A stretch of DNA of 64,000 bases from Amphibalanus amphitrite (taxonomy: Eukaryota; Arthropoda; Thecostraca; Balanomorpha; Balanidae): contig NW_024882325.1 of the NCBI RefSeq assembly GCF_019059575.1, positions 186,001 to 250,000 of the forward strand, read 5' to 3'. Below, in pieces: positions 41,277 to 52,516 of this stretch. How positions within the stretch are numbered: the stretch's first letter is position 1; the number at the start of each line of letters is the position of its first letter. The position numbers and the translations under genes were made by a program. A model generated the notes under the pieces. It was not told the DNA's origin. It saw nothing but the letters and a program-made list of their open reading frames with translations, and searched no databases.

Positions 41277-42583
41277 CCCGCGCCCGGCTGGGGGTCCTGG
41301 ATTTCCACGCCCTGCTGGGGGGGGGGTGTTTGAACACCCCCCCCCCCTTGTAACTCGGCTCCTGGGCCACGTAGCGATACGCGGAAGGCGGCGTTCGAAA
41401 GAGCGTAAAAAATAATGACGAAATCACTTCGGTCAATTTTTTGGTCAGGTCAAAGGTCAGGTCACCAGAGGTAATTGAAGGCAAAATTTCGCCGATTTCC
41501 AGGTCGAATGTCGAAAATTTCCAAGAAGCTAACGCATAACTCGGGAACCAATAGAGCTACAGCGCCGCGGAAAAGTGCATTCGATAGCCCTATTAACCCT
41601 CGCCCGCACATGGGGGGGGGGGGTGGTTGCCACCCCCCCAGGCAGTCTTCCTGCTCTGCACTCAACATTTTTAGAGCTAGAAGGCTGATTTTTCGTATAG
41701 CTGCTCCTCTATCCTTTCTTGATGTCCACTGAAAATTTCAAGTTTCTGTGATTTTTGGTTTTGGAGATATGACCTTGTTTTTCAGGTCATGTCATGACCC
41801 AAATGGCCAATTCTCAACATCTTGCGTTTGCCATGGGCCTTGTGAGCTTTTGGCACCCTGATTTCGGCCTTTTTTGCCAGTCTTACCTCCCACCTATCAT
41901 GGAACATGTTGTTCGACGATGTACAGGGGTCAAGGTCAGGGTCAAGGTCAACCTAGGTCATCTAAGATAATTGCGTTTTAGGCAAGCTGAATTTACTTTT
42001 TGTGAAGTTTTTTGACTGCATTTTTGGTAAAAGCTTCTCAGATCATGATTTCATGTGATATGGACCCAAAAACAATCGGTGCACACATCAGTATACACAC
42101 AGACACACACAGACATACAAACACATATAGTTGACCTTGACCTAACTTGACCTGAAATGACCGCAGCAGCAAAATTCTGGTCGGATAGTGTGACAAAGAG
42201 GTTCTAGCTGGCTTGGCACCAGAAAACAGCATCGTCATCGGTATTTGATAAGCAGCGCACTTGATATCCTACGGTGACCCAAAACAGCAACATTTTTTAG
42301 TTTGACCTGACCTGGAAGGTCAATGACTGACCTGAGAAGGTAAAACTGGGTGTCATTGGATTCGTCTCTTCCCAAAGAATCTTTTTGGTCTTTACTGCTA
42401 AGCTCTATCTCCAACAGGAACGAAATGGCGCGGGGGGGGTGGCAACCACCCCCCCCCCCCATGTGCGTTCTAGGATGGGAAAATGGCATGTGCGGGCGAG
42501 GGTTAACGCCCTTTCTGAGTAATTCTCTCAGATTTGACCTAACGTCAACGGTTTTGCCTGCATGGGGCAAAAACTGCAAAAAC
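41273..42583. mobile_element. TTAA MITE fragment interrupted by another TTAA MITE
   Basis: Left end TTAACCCGCGCCCGGC followed by CGCCCTGCTGGGG and a hairpin around GTGTTTGAACAC (41318-41347). The same hairpin type ends 48990-49769. The element is cut at TTAA 41593 by a complete MITE, and the remaining 42507-42583 has no terminal repeat. Confidence 0.55.
41593..42506 (+). mobile_element. TTAA MITE, complete; sister of 9275-10203
   Basis: Starts TTAACCCTCGCCCGCACATG, ends CATGTGCGGGCGAGGGTTAA. Nearly the same as 9275-10203 along most of its length. Contains GGTCAAGGTCAGGGTCAAGG and a CA microsatellite (42090-42125). Confidence 0.88.
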
Positions 42584-44500
42584 CCAGCCAGCAATTCGTC
42601 CGGGATGCGGTTGGGGACGGTCGGGATAGGCTCCGGATGTCCCGACTTGTCCCTACCGGGTTGGGTAGGCTTGGGTTATCCCAATCGATACCGGACCTCG
42701 ATGGCCGGCAGTAGGGGCGACTCGGGATTTCCGGACCGCATGCTTAATCGGTTGGGACGCGGTACGGATAGCCCAATCGAATCCCATGTTTTGACAGGCT
42801 TGTGATTTACGTTGTTATCCCAACCGATCTGAGAAGGCGCTTCGGGCACCATATCCGGTGGCCCAGAAAGCCTGGAAAAGCAATCAGATGGGCCGCGTGC
42901 AGGCAGACGCGTCCTCTGAGCGCAGCGGCCAGTCTAGCTGCCGCGTTGGTCAAGTGTCGATCCCTCCTTTGAGCTGCTGCCTTAGGATATTGCTTTTGAA
43001 CTGGCTCTAGCAAGCGGTCGGTTCAACTGTTGTCGTTGCAGGGAAATCAGTCCGTCTTTGAGAACAGGGTGAGTATAGTGCACACTTCATCCGTGATGTA
43101 TGGAGCGGGAAAGCTATAGGTAATATAAGCTTTTATGTTCGTTGTGGTTGTTACGGCATGTGAATTACACTCGTGCTGTCGCATGTTTGATCAGTTATCA
43201 TGGACAGAAGATGTTTGGTCTCATTGTCAAGTGTCGTTGGTTGCATTGTAGGTTTGAAACCTGAATTACCAGGCATACCACGTGAAATGTCAGATGTGGG
43301 TTATTTCTTAGTGATTTTAGTGTGTCCCAGACTTTGATTAATTACCTCTTGGCAGGGCATATTTTAACATACTGACTGCGTCCCATTTTGGGACGCAGCC
43401 CCCTGCCTTTGGGACGTAGCCCTCGCGAAATTTGGACCACTGCGTCCCACACTGAAATGTCACGGTTTCAGCGGAAAAGTGCAAGCAAAAATATTTAGCA
43501 TGCCTCGGTCTTTTACTATACAACAGATGTTGCCTTTCTGATTGCTTTGTGCCCTGATTTACTATGCACCTAAGTACATACATGCGCTCTCCAGTCCTTG
43601 TGCCCTGCCCTATCCTAGGGTCGTACACCTTGTTATGTCCTGCCCTACTATACCCCTAGGATATGTGACCTGCCCAGTGCCCTGTCCTAAGGTCTTGTAC
43701 CTTGCCCTGCCCTTCCTTCAGGCCCTGCGCCCTGCTCTGCATTCAGGCCCTGTGACCCTCTCTGCCCTGCCCAGTTCCCTCAAACCCGATACCTTGTTGT
43801 CTTCCCGTCTTAAGGACACGTTCGGTGCTGCTGCCGGTTCGGTGCTGGGCCCGGATTTCGGGAAAATTGTGCATGTCTAGTCCTGTTCCTTGCCCTGCCC
43901 TCAGATCCAATAATACTTATATTGAAAAAAAAAAATCAAATATAAGACTTTAGCTAAAGCTGGAGAAGATTGTCCCTGGACCTGGGCGGAACCCAGGGAG
44001 GCGAGGCGAGTTATCACAAGCAGCATAAGTGTCACCTTTAATCCCCTACGCTCCCCCTCCCCTGTGGCACCATCCGCCGCCCACCACCCATTCATGATTC
44101 ACATTCGCGTAGTCGCCGTGCTGGACCTGTCGGAGCCGAGGCGGACATGCGAGCCTGGATAGGCTGACCCTGGCGGAAAATCGGCGCCCGCCCTTCCGGG
44201 GATTCCCGGCCATTGAAACCAAGGCCGTATAAGAGAGGTGGAATCATCCCGCGATTTCCAATGGACCGGTCGCTAAGCATTAGCGTGACGTCACTGGTGG
44301 AGACCGGGCGGCGCCCGGCTCCAAGCTGTACGTCGGGTACATTTGGCACCGTATAGTTGTTATTATTGAACAACGAACGTAACGACAACTAATGACTCTT
44401 AATAACTTTTTTACTCACCTAAAGCGCATTTCCTTGCCGGTACATTGCCGACCCGAGCCCAAGGGTTGACAATCATGGGATATGGGTCGGATAGGCGACC

Positions 44501-45690
44501 TGTTGTTGTTGTCAGTTGTAGTCCCTCCGCTCAGTCGAGCGTAGCCGAGCGGCTCTGGAGGGACCTGGCAGCGGCCGCCAGGGCCGCCACCAAGTCGTCG
44601 TCCCACAGGTCCCTCAGATGTGGGTGTATAGTCCCCAGTACGCGCATGCGGGTTCCCATCAGGGCCGGGCAGCGCGCTAGGACATGTCTCGGTGTGTCCG
44701 CCTCTTCTTTGCAGATGGGGCATCGCGCCGCCGGGCACCTGTGGCTACTGCATTGTTCGCAGCGCCCGCCAGGGTTTCTTCCAATCCTGTGTAGGTATTG
44801 TGCCGACGCCGACCAGTGACCGGCTCGTAACTGGTGGACATCGGCCGCCCTCGTTCGGTTCAGGCCGGCCACCGGCGGAGGGGGGCGCGAACCCATGAGG
44901 TCCCGGTACCATCCCTCGGGCCACCTCGCCGTCGCTCGCGCCCGCGCCGATCTTGCCGCTGCTCGGTGGACCGTTTGAACGTCCAGTGGGGCTGACTCCT
45001 GCGGCAGCTGTGCCGCCTCCTTAGCCAGGATGTCCGCGCGTTCGTTTCCCTCCAGCCCGCAGTGGGAGGGAACCCACTGCAGATGGGCCCAGCGGCCCCG
45101 TTCCGCCACCGTAAGCAGGGCCTGCCATATTGTGGCACCAGCCGTGATTGCTGGGCCGCCGGTCCCGCGCGTAGGGCCGACAGAGCCGACTGGCTGTCAG
45201 TGCACAGCATCACCGGGTCGCCCGGGTCCTCCTCTGGGTGGTCCATCAGCCAGCTCAGCGCCGTGGCCAGAGCCACCATCTCGGCCCGGTAGCTGGAACA
45301 CAGCCGGCCCGCCGGAGCTCGCAGTTCCTGCTCCTCTCCACCAGCGCGCCAGCACCTCCATTGTCCACTCCGCCCTCTGCCGAGCCATCTGTCCAAATCC
45401 AGGTCGCGCACTGTGTTAGGCCTCCCAGGCACCTCTCCGCCGCCCGTCTTCTGTCCGCTGCCGACGCGCCCAGCGGCAGTTCGCCGACATCTAGGGCCAG
45501 CGAGACACCAGCCGCGCCCATCCACGGCGGGGGGCGGCGGGAGATCATCTGCTCGATGGGGCCCGCAACACCGGCCGCCGTCCAGAGTTCCCGGCCCAGA
45601 GAGCGCCATCCCCGCCATCCCATATCGCCTGAAGAGTACCGGGGGATCATGATGATGATGATGATGATGATCCCCCGGTACTCTTCAGGC
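44501..45690 (-). mobile_element. 5'-truncated non-LTR retrotransposon
   Basis: Minus-strand insertion with a CAACAACAACA tail at its 3' end (44501-44511) and an imperfect 11-bp target duplication, GATAGGCGACC (44490-44500) and GATGGGCGACC (45691-45701). This is the pattern of target-primed reverse transcription. Only the RNase H and C-terminal part remain. Its 5' edge is a perfect hairpin. Confidence 0.8.
44531..45430 (-). pseudogene. RNase H and C-terminal Cys/His part of a non-LTR element
   Basis: Pieces in three frames: WIWTDGSAEGGVDNGGAGAL (first catalytic D), SSYRAEMVALATALSWLMD (E), MLCTDSQSALSAL (D), then VPSHCGLEGNERADILAKEA (H, D of the last helix). After it comes a C-terminal Cys/His cluster CPICKEEADTPRHVLARCP, usual in I/R1/LOA-type elements. 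RNase H removes template RNA during target-primed copying. At least two frameshifts make it inactive. Confidence 0.8.
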
Positions 45691-45693
45691 GAT
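45624..45693. repeat. perfect 27-bp hairpin with (ATG)n loop
   Basis: Arms 45624-45650 (ATCGCCTGAAGAGTACCGGG...) and 45667-45693 are exact inverse copies; the loop is GAT repeats. Placed at the 5' border of the truncated non-LTR element. Confidence 0.9.
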
Positions 45694-46368
45694 GGGCGAC
45701 CTCGCGACGGGAGGAGGAACGATTGCAATTGTTGTGTTCCGCACCGCCGATTGCATTCTCTATCTGCACCCGGGGGAGGGGAAGCAGGGGGCACGTGCCC
45801 CCATCGGATCAGGGGGCCTCTCGGGCCAGAGGGGCCTTGCGACGCCAATTGGCGGCTGAGGGTCCACGCTGGCATCTTTCGACTCAGAAGGGCCCCACAG
45901 GGCTCGGCAGAACACCTTATGTGCTCCGAAGAGCCACACTTCTCTCCATAAGAGCCCCACACCGGCTTTTTAACTTAGTTAGTGTCCCTTGTCGGCCTTT
46001 GAGGGCCCCTTGCCGGCTTCTCAGGGCCTATTGGCGACCTCTGAGAGCTACTTGCCGGCCTCTGAGGGCCCTTACCGGCCTATCAGGGACCAGCAGCTCT
46101 AAGGGTTCCACACACGCCTGCGATGACCCCCTAAACCAATGGTTGAAGGCCCCCACAACGGCGCCTGCGAGGGCCCTCACCGGCGGCTGTGAATGCCCCA
46201 CACCGGTGCCTAGCTGAGGGCCCAACACTGCCACCTCTGAGTGCAACCGGCACCCCTGAATGAGGTCCCGAAACCAGTGCTTCTTAAGGCCATATATCGG
46301 CGGCTCTGGGGGCTCAACGCCGGAGCCGCATCGGACGGCCACTCACCGGTGACTTTTGAGGGCCCCAC

Positions 46369-46639
46369 TAGAGATGTCAATCGGATACCAACTTTTTGGT
46401 ATACCGATACCAAACCGATACCAACTCGGTATTTGGTATTTCAATCCTAATGTGTTTGGTATTTTGTTGGTATCATGAACCCTCGCTAATGTTTAAGAGG
46501 CTAAGAAATCGGTAAAAAGTTGGTATTTTCCTCATGTTCCCAAGTTGGTTTGGTTTCGGTATTTCTCCACGGTTTTGGTTGGTATTTGGTTTGGTATCGG
46601 TATTCGGGGTATTCCGATTTTCCGTAATTGACATCACTA
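46369..46639. mobile_element. small hAT-type MITE (TAGAGATGTCAAT ends)
   Basis: 271 bp, ends TAGAGATGTCAATCGGA and the inverse of TAGTGATGTCAATTACGGA; flanked by GGCCCCAC at 46361-46368 and 46640-46647. The interior repeats GGTAT/ATACC words (GGTATTTGGTAT). It sits in a minisatellite unit of hAT-C copy 2. Confidence 0.9.
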
Positions 46640-47525
46640 GGCCCCACACCGACGACTCTGAGGGCCCCACTGGCGTCTGAGTGTACCTTGCTGGTCTCTA
46701 AGGACTCCACAGGGCTCCCGAAGGCACCGCAGACCTCTTAAGAGCCCCTTCTCGGTCTCTAAGAGCCCCTGTCGGCCTGTAAAGGGTTCGAGCCAGCAGC
46801 TCTAAGGGTCCCACACCCCACTGTGACAACCCCACACTGCAGTGTCTCTGAGGTCCCACAACGGCAACTGTGAGGACCCTCACCGGCGACTCTGAGGGCC
46901 CACAGCGGCACCTCTGGGGCCCCGCACCAATGCCTCTGAGAGCATCACACCGGTACCTTTGAGGGCCCACACCAGTGCCTCCAATGGCTTCATAACCGGC
47001 GGCCCTGAGGGCCCTACACAGGTGATTTTGAGGGGCGTACCGAAGGCACCACACAATCCCTTAGTCTCGCTGAGCTTCTATCCCAATCCCATACCGGCTT
47101 CTATCCCAATTCCGGCTCAACTAATTATCAGCCCCCCCCCCTCCATGGGTCTCCATATCTATGTTTATTCTCTAAACGTAGGTACATTTAGGTGCATCAA
47201 GGGAGGTCAAACACGCCCAACGACGTTCAGGAAAACGAATGACTAACAGCAATATCAATGTCATTAAATCGCCGGTCCGTCCTTTGAATGCGGAAAAAGA
47301 ACGCGCTATGACTGGGCGAATTTCGAGACTGGCCAAAAGCAATCACAGCCCGCTCCCAATATCCCGCTTGCTGTCCCTCCACCGGCACATTACACAATGA
47401 CACGTGTATCTCACCTGCATTATACCTACTATTTCGCTTGCAATGTGGTATGTGCCCTTTCCGATCGAAGCATGTGCCCTATGCCACCTTTGGGACGCAG
47501 TAAAAAATCCTTAAAATATGCCCTG

Positions 47526-48011
47526 CCTCTTGGTCATTTTCAGATGCTCTCTTCGCACAGTGGTGAACCGCCCGACCAGATGCCAGCCGTCTACATAGTT
47601 TCGCGGTGGCTCTCTGAAGCCCGTGACGGCAGACGGACACACCAGAGGTCGAAAAAACTGTTAGACTTTCTCCAACCGACCTAAAATTTGCTCCACAAGA
47701 AAAATGATTTGTTGCACAGCCTAAAGCACGGGTCAAGAACTTGAATCCCTCTCGCGTTTCTATGCACACTGAACACCAATACAGTTAGCGTCAGACAGCT
47801 TCAATGCGCTGAAACAAAGGCGTGCAAGAGTTTATGCCGTGCCCGTGCTTCTAAGTTCTTACTGTTCGGCGCGTAGATGTCACTGGATATCGCGGCCGGA
47901 CCGCAGCGACATCTATTCCATGGACTGCACGCTCTAAAAAACTGCCACCTTCTACAACTGCTGTAAGGGCGAAATTCCGTTCGTGATAACGGGAAAAGCA
48001 GCCTTTTTGAC
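47526..48011. other. no gene recognised
   Basis: Unique-looking DNA right of hAT-G. Overlapping frames of about 95 residues on both strands at 47397-47769 run across the hAT-G border and match nothing I know. Confidence 0.3.
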
Positions 48012-48417
48012 ACCGACTTGCTTCAGGAAGATGGAAGCAACTGGGAGCAAGTCAGCCAGGCCGTGGGTAGGTTAGAAGGTATCCTATATAAACCGAAGGT
48101 ACCCACAGTGGATCATTGGCTGAAGCTTGAAATTGCACATGGATGCAAGGAATGGCCATGCAGGTAAAATATTGATCATTGGTGATCGATTATTTTCCGT
48201 TTGCATTGATATTCGGTCAATTATTTGCTCCAACACCGGTTGGAGGGATGGGCAGGTTTTCGACCTCTGGGACACACTGTCCGCAGAGGAGCCGACACGA
48301 ACAAGGCGCAGGCCTGATTTAATGACTGTGAACACCGGAAGTGAGTCCACTGTGCCAGCGACTTGCAGCGGCGCTAAGATGCTGGCCGACGCCATGAATG
48401 TGCTGGCCAGGCTGTGA
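48012..48417 (+). other. possible pair of exons, function unknown
   Basis: 48012-48163 can be read as NWEQVSQAVGRLEGILYKPK... up to a good donor (CAG/GTAAAA at about 48165). From a possible acceptor near 48254 a frame with even codon use runs to TGA 48415-48417 (FDLWDTLSAEEP, GAKMLADAMNVLARL). No domain recognised. It could be part of the large composite element or a host gene fragment. Confidence 0.2.
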
Positions 48418-48639
48418 ATTTGTAAAAATTTGACCTGTGTGCAACCAGTAAATTTGTGAATATATTTCAGTGTCCAATGTAAATCATTTTGTCGTGCAGG
48501 CATTATAAAGGTTGAATTGGAGAATAATGAAGAGGCGAGGGGGTTGCGGTGGCGCAAGCAAAGTGGTCGCATCTGCATAACAGCAATCTGCGGTTATAAT
48601 ACTGCGGTTAATATGTCAGATACCTGCGGTATTCCCGAA

Positions 48640-48885
48640 CCGGCCGTGCGGGCCGAGTTGGGACATCCCGATCGGGATCGGAGTTCATCGCTTGTTAAAA
48701 TGCCATAAGGCGGTTCGGATGCGTGCGGGATTTCCGAACCGGTTGTGCGGGGAGATTTGGGGAATCCCGATCGGGATCGGAGTTAAGCGCTTGTTAAAAC
48801 GTCATAAGGCGGTCCGGATACGTGCGGGATCTCCCAACCGACCGTGCGGGGTAGGTTGGGATATCCGGACCGTTCCAGCCCGTAC
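48640..48885 (+). repeat. two tandem units of about 120 bp
   Basis: Units share CCGAACCGG, GTGCGGG, CCCGATCGGGATCGGAGTT, GCTTGTTAAAA and ATAAGGCGGT. A third partial unit follows. They lie in the inner flank of the inverted ends at 42584/48988. Confidence 0.65.
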
Positions 48886-48989
48886 AAAGTGTCTCATTTC
48901 CCAATCCTGTCCCACTCCGGTCCCGATCGGGGTGGTGCGGGCTGAGTCCGAAAATCCCGATCGGGAACGGAGTGGGATTGCTGGCTGGG

Positions 48990-49769
48990 AATAGCCGATT
49001 TTTTCGGAAACAGTTTTTCTGCAATAACTTTTGACCCAAGCCTTGTACGAGCTTACTTTTACCGGCATCGTGTTCCTCTCGTCAAGACGCATCGAATGAA
49101 CTATAACTTGACCTTGAAAGGTCAACTTAAAAATTGGACCTCAGGTCAAGGTCATGACCTGGCCGGAAAGGGTCATGTTGCATATCAGTCGATCCGTATA
49201 GTCGAGCTGAACACATATAAGGCGTTTTCATCGCTCTAGCATGCCTCTATCAAAAGTTATTTGCGAAAAACTGTTAGATACCATTCGTGACCTAAGATGA
49301 CCTCAGGGCACAAACAAGGGTCACGGACACCATTTTCATGTTCAGTGTGTCTAAACTACTTGTAATTTGGTGTTTGGGAGTGTTTATAATGTCTTTCGTC
49401 CAAAAGAGGCGCATTTCAATTTTCTCCCATTGACTTATAATGGGGAGGTCGCAAAATTGACCTGACCTTAGGTCATCGATATCAAAATTCTGAGATATAC
49501 ATTTTGTACATGCTATTGCTCTTAGCAATCGCTGAAAGTTTCAAAGCGATCGGTCACTCGGTGTAGCTATGACAGACATTGAAACTTTTTATGAGGTGAG
49601 GTCACTTCAAGTGACCTGGTGACCTGACCTTGAATGACCGTGGTCTGAAAGTTTCACAACATGTGTAGAATTGATGTATGATAAGGTCGTTTTTGAGATA
49701 CTCGCGAAAAACCACAAGGGGGGGGGGGTGTTCAAACACCCCCCCCCCCCCCAGCAGGGCGCGGGTTAA
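48990..49769 (+). mobile_element. TTAA MITE, right part
   Basis: Ends with a hairpin around GTGTTCAAACAC (49721-49751) then CAGCAGGGCGCGGGTTAA (TTAA 49766-49769). The interior is homologous to 2140-2908. The left end is absent. Dense TGACCT/AGGTCA motifs. Confidence 0.65.
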
Positions 49770-50626
49770 ACGATGGCGCTCGGCTCGGCTCATTACAGTA
49801 TAGGTATTGGAAAAGGCGCAAGAATAGTACTATCGATTCTTGTGTTATGATCTATTTGGTTCTGTGGGGCGAAAACAAGCTGTTTACTCTCGCCGTACCT
49901 GTGGTCAGTGTGAGAGGTCGTGTGTCGCTCACAGCTGGCGGATATGTGTCTGACCGAGTACAGAGGCCCGCTCCGTGCGACCCGGCCCCCGGCTGTGTGT
50001 GTACTGTGTACTGGTCTCGCTGACGACCTGGGGCGTGGCGGCTGCCGGCTGGCGCTCGTCAATCGCTCTTTGGCGTTGCACTCTGCAGAGATCATTCACT
50101 CAGGCCGACCGTCATTGACAGCAGCGCAGCGGGGGCTCATTCAGCGTTGTGGTTACTGGTACAGTGCAGTTGTGACTGGCCCCACTCCATGCAGTTACGA
50201 GCGTTGCTTATTGGCTAACATAAGTCTAACTGAGCAGTGAGCACGTCTCGTTAACAGTTCAAAGCGGCTATCGATTTATTTTTCCGGCTTTTCTGTCTGA
50301 TATTGAATATTGATAATTGTTCCCAAAACGCAAGGATATTTGTTCAGTATTTTAAGGTTTGAACAAAGATTTCACAAGTGGATCTTGTTTGTATTATAAA
50401 GATATTCGCTGGCCGGGCGCAATAACCTTGGCAACAAAAGTCTACTTATTTGGATAGCTATGAAGTAAAGCACAATTTTCTAGGGGATGTGTTATAAAAT
50501 CTCAACGTCTTCGATAAACATTAACCAGCATGTCTGAAGACGCCTGTTCCTTTAAAGAGTGTATGTCTGGCCAGCCGAGCCAGGTGTGGAGCCAGCCGCT
50601 GATGTGACGGTGGCCTGTGCCCGCAG
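49770..50626. other. upstream region of the prohormone gene, first exon not found
   Basis: The exon at 50627 needs an upstream exon with the start codon, since its frame meets TGA at 50600-50602. I could not identify it here: 49900-50230 is GC-rich with no signal-peptide start I trust, and 50250-50520 is AT-rich. It may lie before this window's repeats. Confidence 0.3.
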
Positions 50627-52516
50627 CGGCTCTGGACTCTGCTGGCCCTGCAGCTCAGCCTCAGCGCCGCCTGCTTCATCACCAACTGCCCACAAGGCGG
50701 CAAGCGGTCGGCGCCGGCGCTGGCCGGCCTGCGAATGGAGACGGGCGCCGTGCCCTACCTGCCCCTGGGAGCGCCGCCGGTGCGCAAACTGGACCCGCTG
50801 GAGAGCGGGCCCGATCAGCAGGTGACTGTCCTCCCTCCCCAGACAGATCAGACAGCAGCAAACTGGACCCGCTGGAGCGCGGGCCCGATCAGCAGGTGAC
50901 TGTCCCTAGACAAACCAGACAGACCGGGCATCAGGTAATTGCCCTCCGCAAACAGACCAGGCAGAACGGACATCAGGTAATTGCCCTCCGCAGACACACC
51001 AGACATCATCCGTCCTCGTCATCCTCAGGGCAAACCCATCCGCATCCCCTTCACACTCCTTTTCCGGGCTCCTGTTAACCGGTGGATGACCAATGTCCAT
51101 ACCCTATCCTAACATCTCATAGCTCTGCAATGTTTTTTTTTTGCCGAAAGAGTTTGCCCTCAACAAAACCAACAAACGAAGACCAGCCATGGGATAACTG
51201 TCCTCCGCAGACAAACCAGACAGCAGGTAATTGTCCTCTGCAGACAGCAGGTAATTGTCCTCTGCAGACAGCAGGTAACTGTACTCTGAGAGACCAGACA
51301 GCAGGTGTGTTCCCCGTGGCAGGATCAGCCAACAGTAACTGTCCTCTGCGGACAGACCAGACAGCGGGTGACTTTCCTCTGCAGACAGCAGGTAACTGTA
51401 TTCAGACGGATCAGACAGCAGGTAACTGTCTTCAGACAGACCAGACAGAACTTCGCTGATCAAAATGATTTTGTGGTACGAATCAGTTGCAGAATTCTTA
51501 AAAAAAAAAAAATAGTTGGAGGGGGGCTGCACTGTCCTGACGGCTCAGCTGATAGTTTTACGTTTATGTTGACCACAGATGCAGACCGAGCTGGAGCCGA
51601 ACCGCCGTGCTCAGCCTGATGCCTGCCCGCTGACTTTGGGACTTGCCGGGTCTGCCCTAACCCGGCACTTTGCGCCCGTTCCAGACGGAGAAGCGGTTTT
51701 TGCTGGCACTCCAGCCGCGCTACCAGCGGCCGCCTTCCGAGAGGGACCGCGGGGCACGCGGCACGTGCTACATCGAGGGCGTCTGCAGCTACCCAGACTG
51801 CTGCGGCTTCGGTCAGTCACGCACGTACCCGACCTCAGCGCGCGCGCCGGATCTGTTCAACGATTCACTGCAGTGGGAACTGACGGATTCCTGACAAAGA
51901 TGCTCATCAAGGTTGACCTCATATCTAACTAATCATAGATAAGTTGTAAATATTGTTATTTAGCTGGGACGGTTGCATAGTTATAGAAGACATAATTGAA
52001 CACCAGCTATTACTTTATTTAATGGGAGCTTTCGAAAGCTATGCAGCTTTCTTCGTCAGCCTTGGTACAAAACACTAAAACAGATCCATATAACATTGAA
52101 CAGTTACATTAGCTAATATTATACAGTTACATATACAGTTAAGCTATATATATACAGTTAAGCTATATATATACAGTTACAAAAGCTCCCATTAAATAAA
52201 GTAATAGCTGGTGTTCAATTATGTCTTCTATACCTATCATAGATAAGGTTTTAAATGGGATTTGAGTTTGATATGATGTGATGTCATTCGTTGTATCCTC
52301 ACCAGGCGTTTTTCTATTTCAATTCTCTTTCCCCGCTCCCTCTCATGACGGCAGTTTCTCTGACCAGCCCTGTGCCCCGCGCCCCCAGAGGAATGCGCCG
52401 ACGCCACAGAGTGTCGGGTGCTGCGCCGCGGCTACCGCATACTGGTCAAATACATCTTCTCCAAGCTGGAGGGAGGTGCCGGGCCCCCGGAGCTGGACGG
52501 CGCCGTCGTCGCCTGA
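50627..52516 (+). CDS. oxytocin/vasopressin-like (inotocin-type) prohormone, three exons
   Basis: Exons read: 50627-50821 (acceptor CCCGCAG, donor CAG/GTGACT), 51685-51811 (acceptor CCGTTCCAG, donor G/GTCAGT) and 52389-52516 (acceptor CCCCCAG, stop TGA); phases 0 and 1 agree. The first ends a signal peptide (LWTLLALQLSLSAA), directly followed by CFITNCPQG-GKR: a nonapeptide with the C1-C6 ring and the Gly-Lys-Arg amidation and cleavage site of the oxytocin/vasopressin/inotocin family, secreted from neurosecretory cells to act on a G-protein-coupled receptor. The family normally continues into a 14-cysteine neurophysin. Here the tail instead has six cysteines in a C-x5-C-x4-CC-x4-C-x5-C pattern (TCYIEGVCSYPDCC in the second exon, EECADATEC in the third) and a basic C-terminus. 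The ATG exon is missing. Nonapeptide identification is strong; linking of the last exons rests on splice sites and phase. Confidence 0.7.
50830..51460 (+). repeat. intronic minisatellite built of donor/acceptor-like units
   Basis: First a 70-bp unit repeats the end of the preceding exon with its donor (ACTGGACCCGCTGGAG... at 50788 and 50862). Then comes a series of units around CAGGTAACTGTCCTCTGCAG with ACAGACCAGACA spacers. Each unit thus holds CAG/GTAA and CTCTGCAG words. About 600 bp of the intron. Confidence 0.8.
51984..52230. mobile_element. TA-flanked foldback MITE in intron
   Basis: Terminal inverted repeats of about 49 bp (TAGAAGACATAATTGAACAC...), flanked by TA at 51982-51983 and 52231-52232. 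The centre holds a TATATACAGTTAAGC short repeat (52130-52175). Lies in the second visible intron of the prohormone gene; removed on splicing. Confidence 0.85.

Larger units (their letters stand above)
44220..47151. mobile_element. hAT-type element hAT-C, copy 2 (right end lost)
   Basis: Begins CAAGGCCGTATAAGAGAGG as in 60358-62339 and follows it to about 47151 (CTCCATGGGTC), then stops; the CAGGGGG end is missing and no duplication can be tested. Two later insertions sit inside it: a non-LTR fragment (44501-45690) and a small hAT MITE (46369-46639). Confidence 0.8.
43353..47525. mobile_element. hAT-type element hAT-G
   Basis: Ends CAGGGCATATTTTAA and its inverse, each with ACTGCGTCCCAAA or close to it just inside; flanked by CCTCTTGG at 43345-43352 and 47526-47533. 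43600-43880 is an imperfect repeat of CTGCCC/GCCCTG words. It carries a nested hAT-C copy. No transposase is seen. Confidence 0.88.
42584..48988. repeat. inverted CCAGCCAGCAAT ends bounding a composite block
   Basis: CCAGCCAGCAAT at 42584-42595 and its inverse at 48977-48988, both followed inwards by words such as CCGATCGGGAT and TTGGGATATCCGGACCG. This looks like terminal and subterminal repeats of one large element holding hAT-G, but I find no target duplication, so the pairing is tentative. Confidence 0.4.

Noticed and set aside
44445..45960. Frames of 124-252 residues on both strands
   Set aside because: Only the minus-strand RNase H pieces carry motifs; the rest are shadows in GC-rich DNA.
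50617..51078. 153-residue Arg/Ala/Pro-rich frame
   Set aside because: Out of frame with the signal peptide and nonapeptide, and reads through the intron minisatellite.
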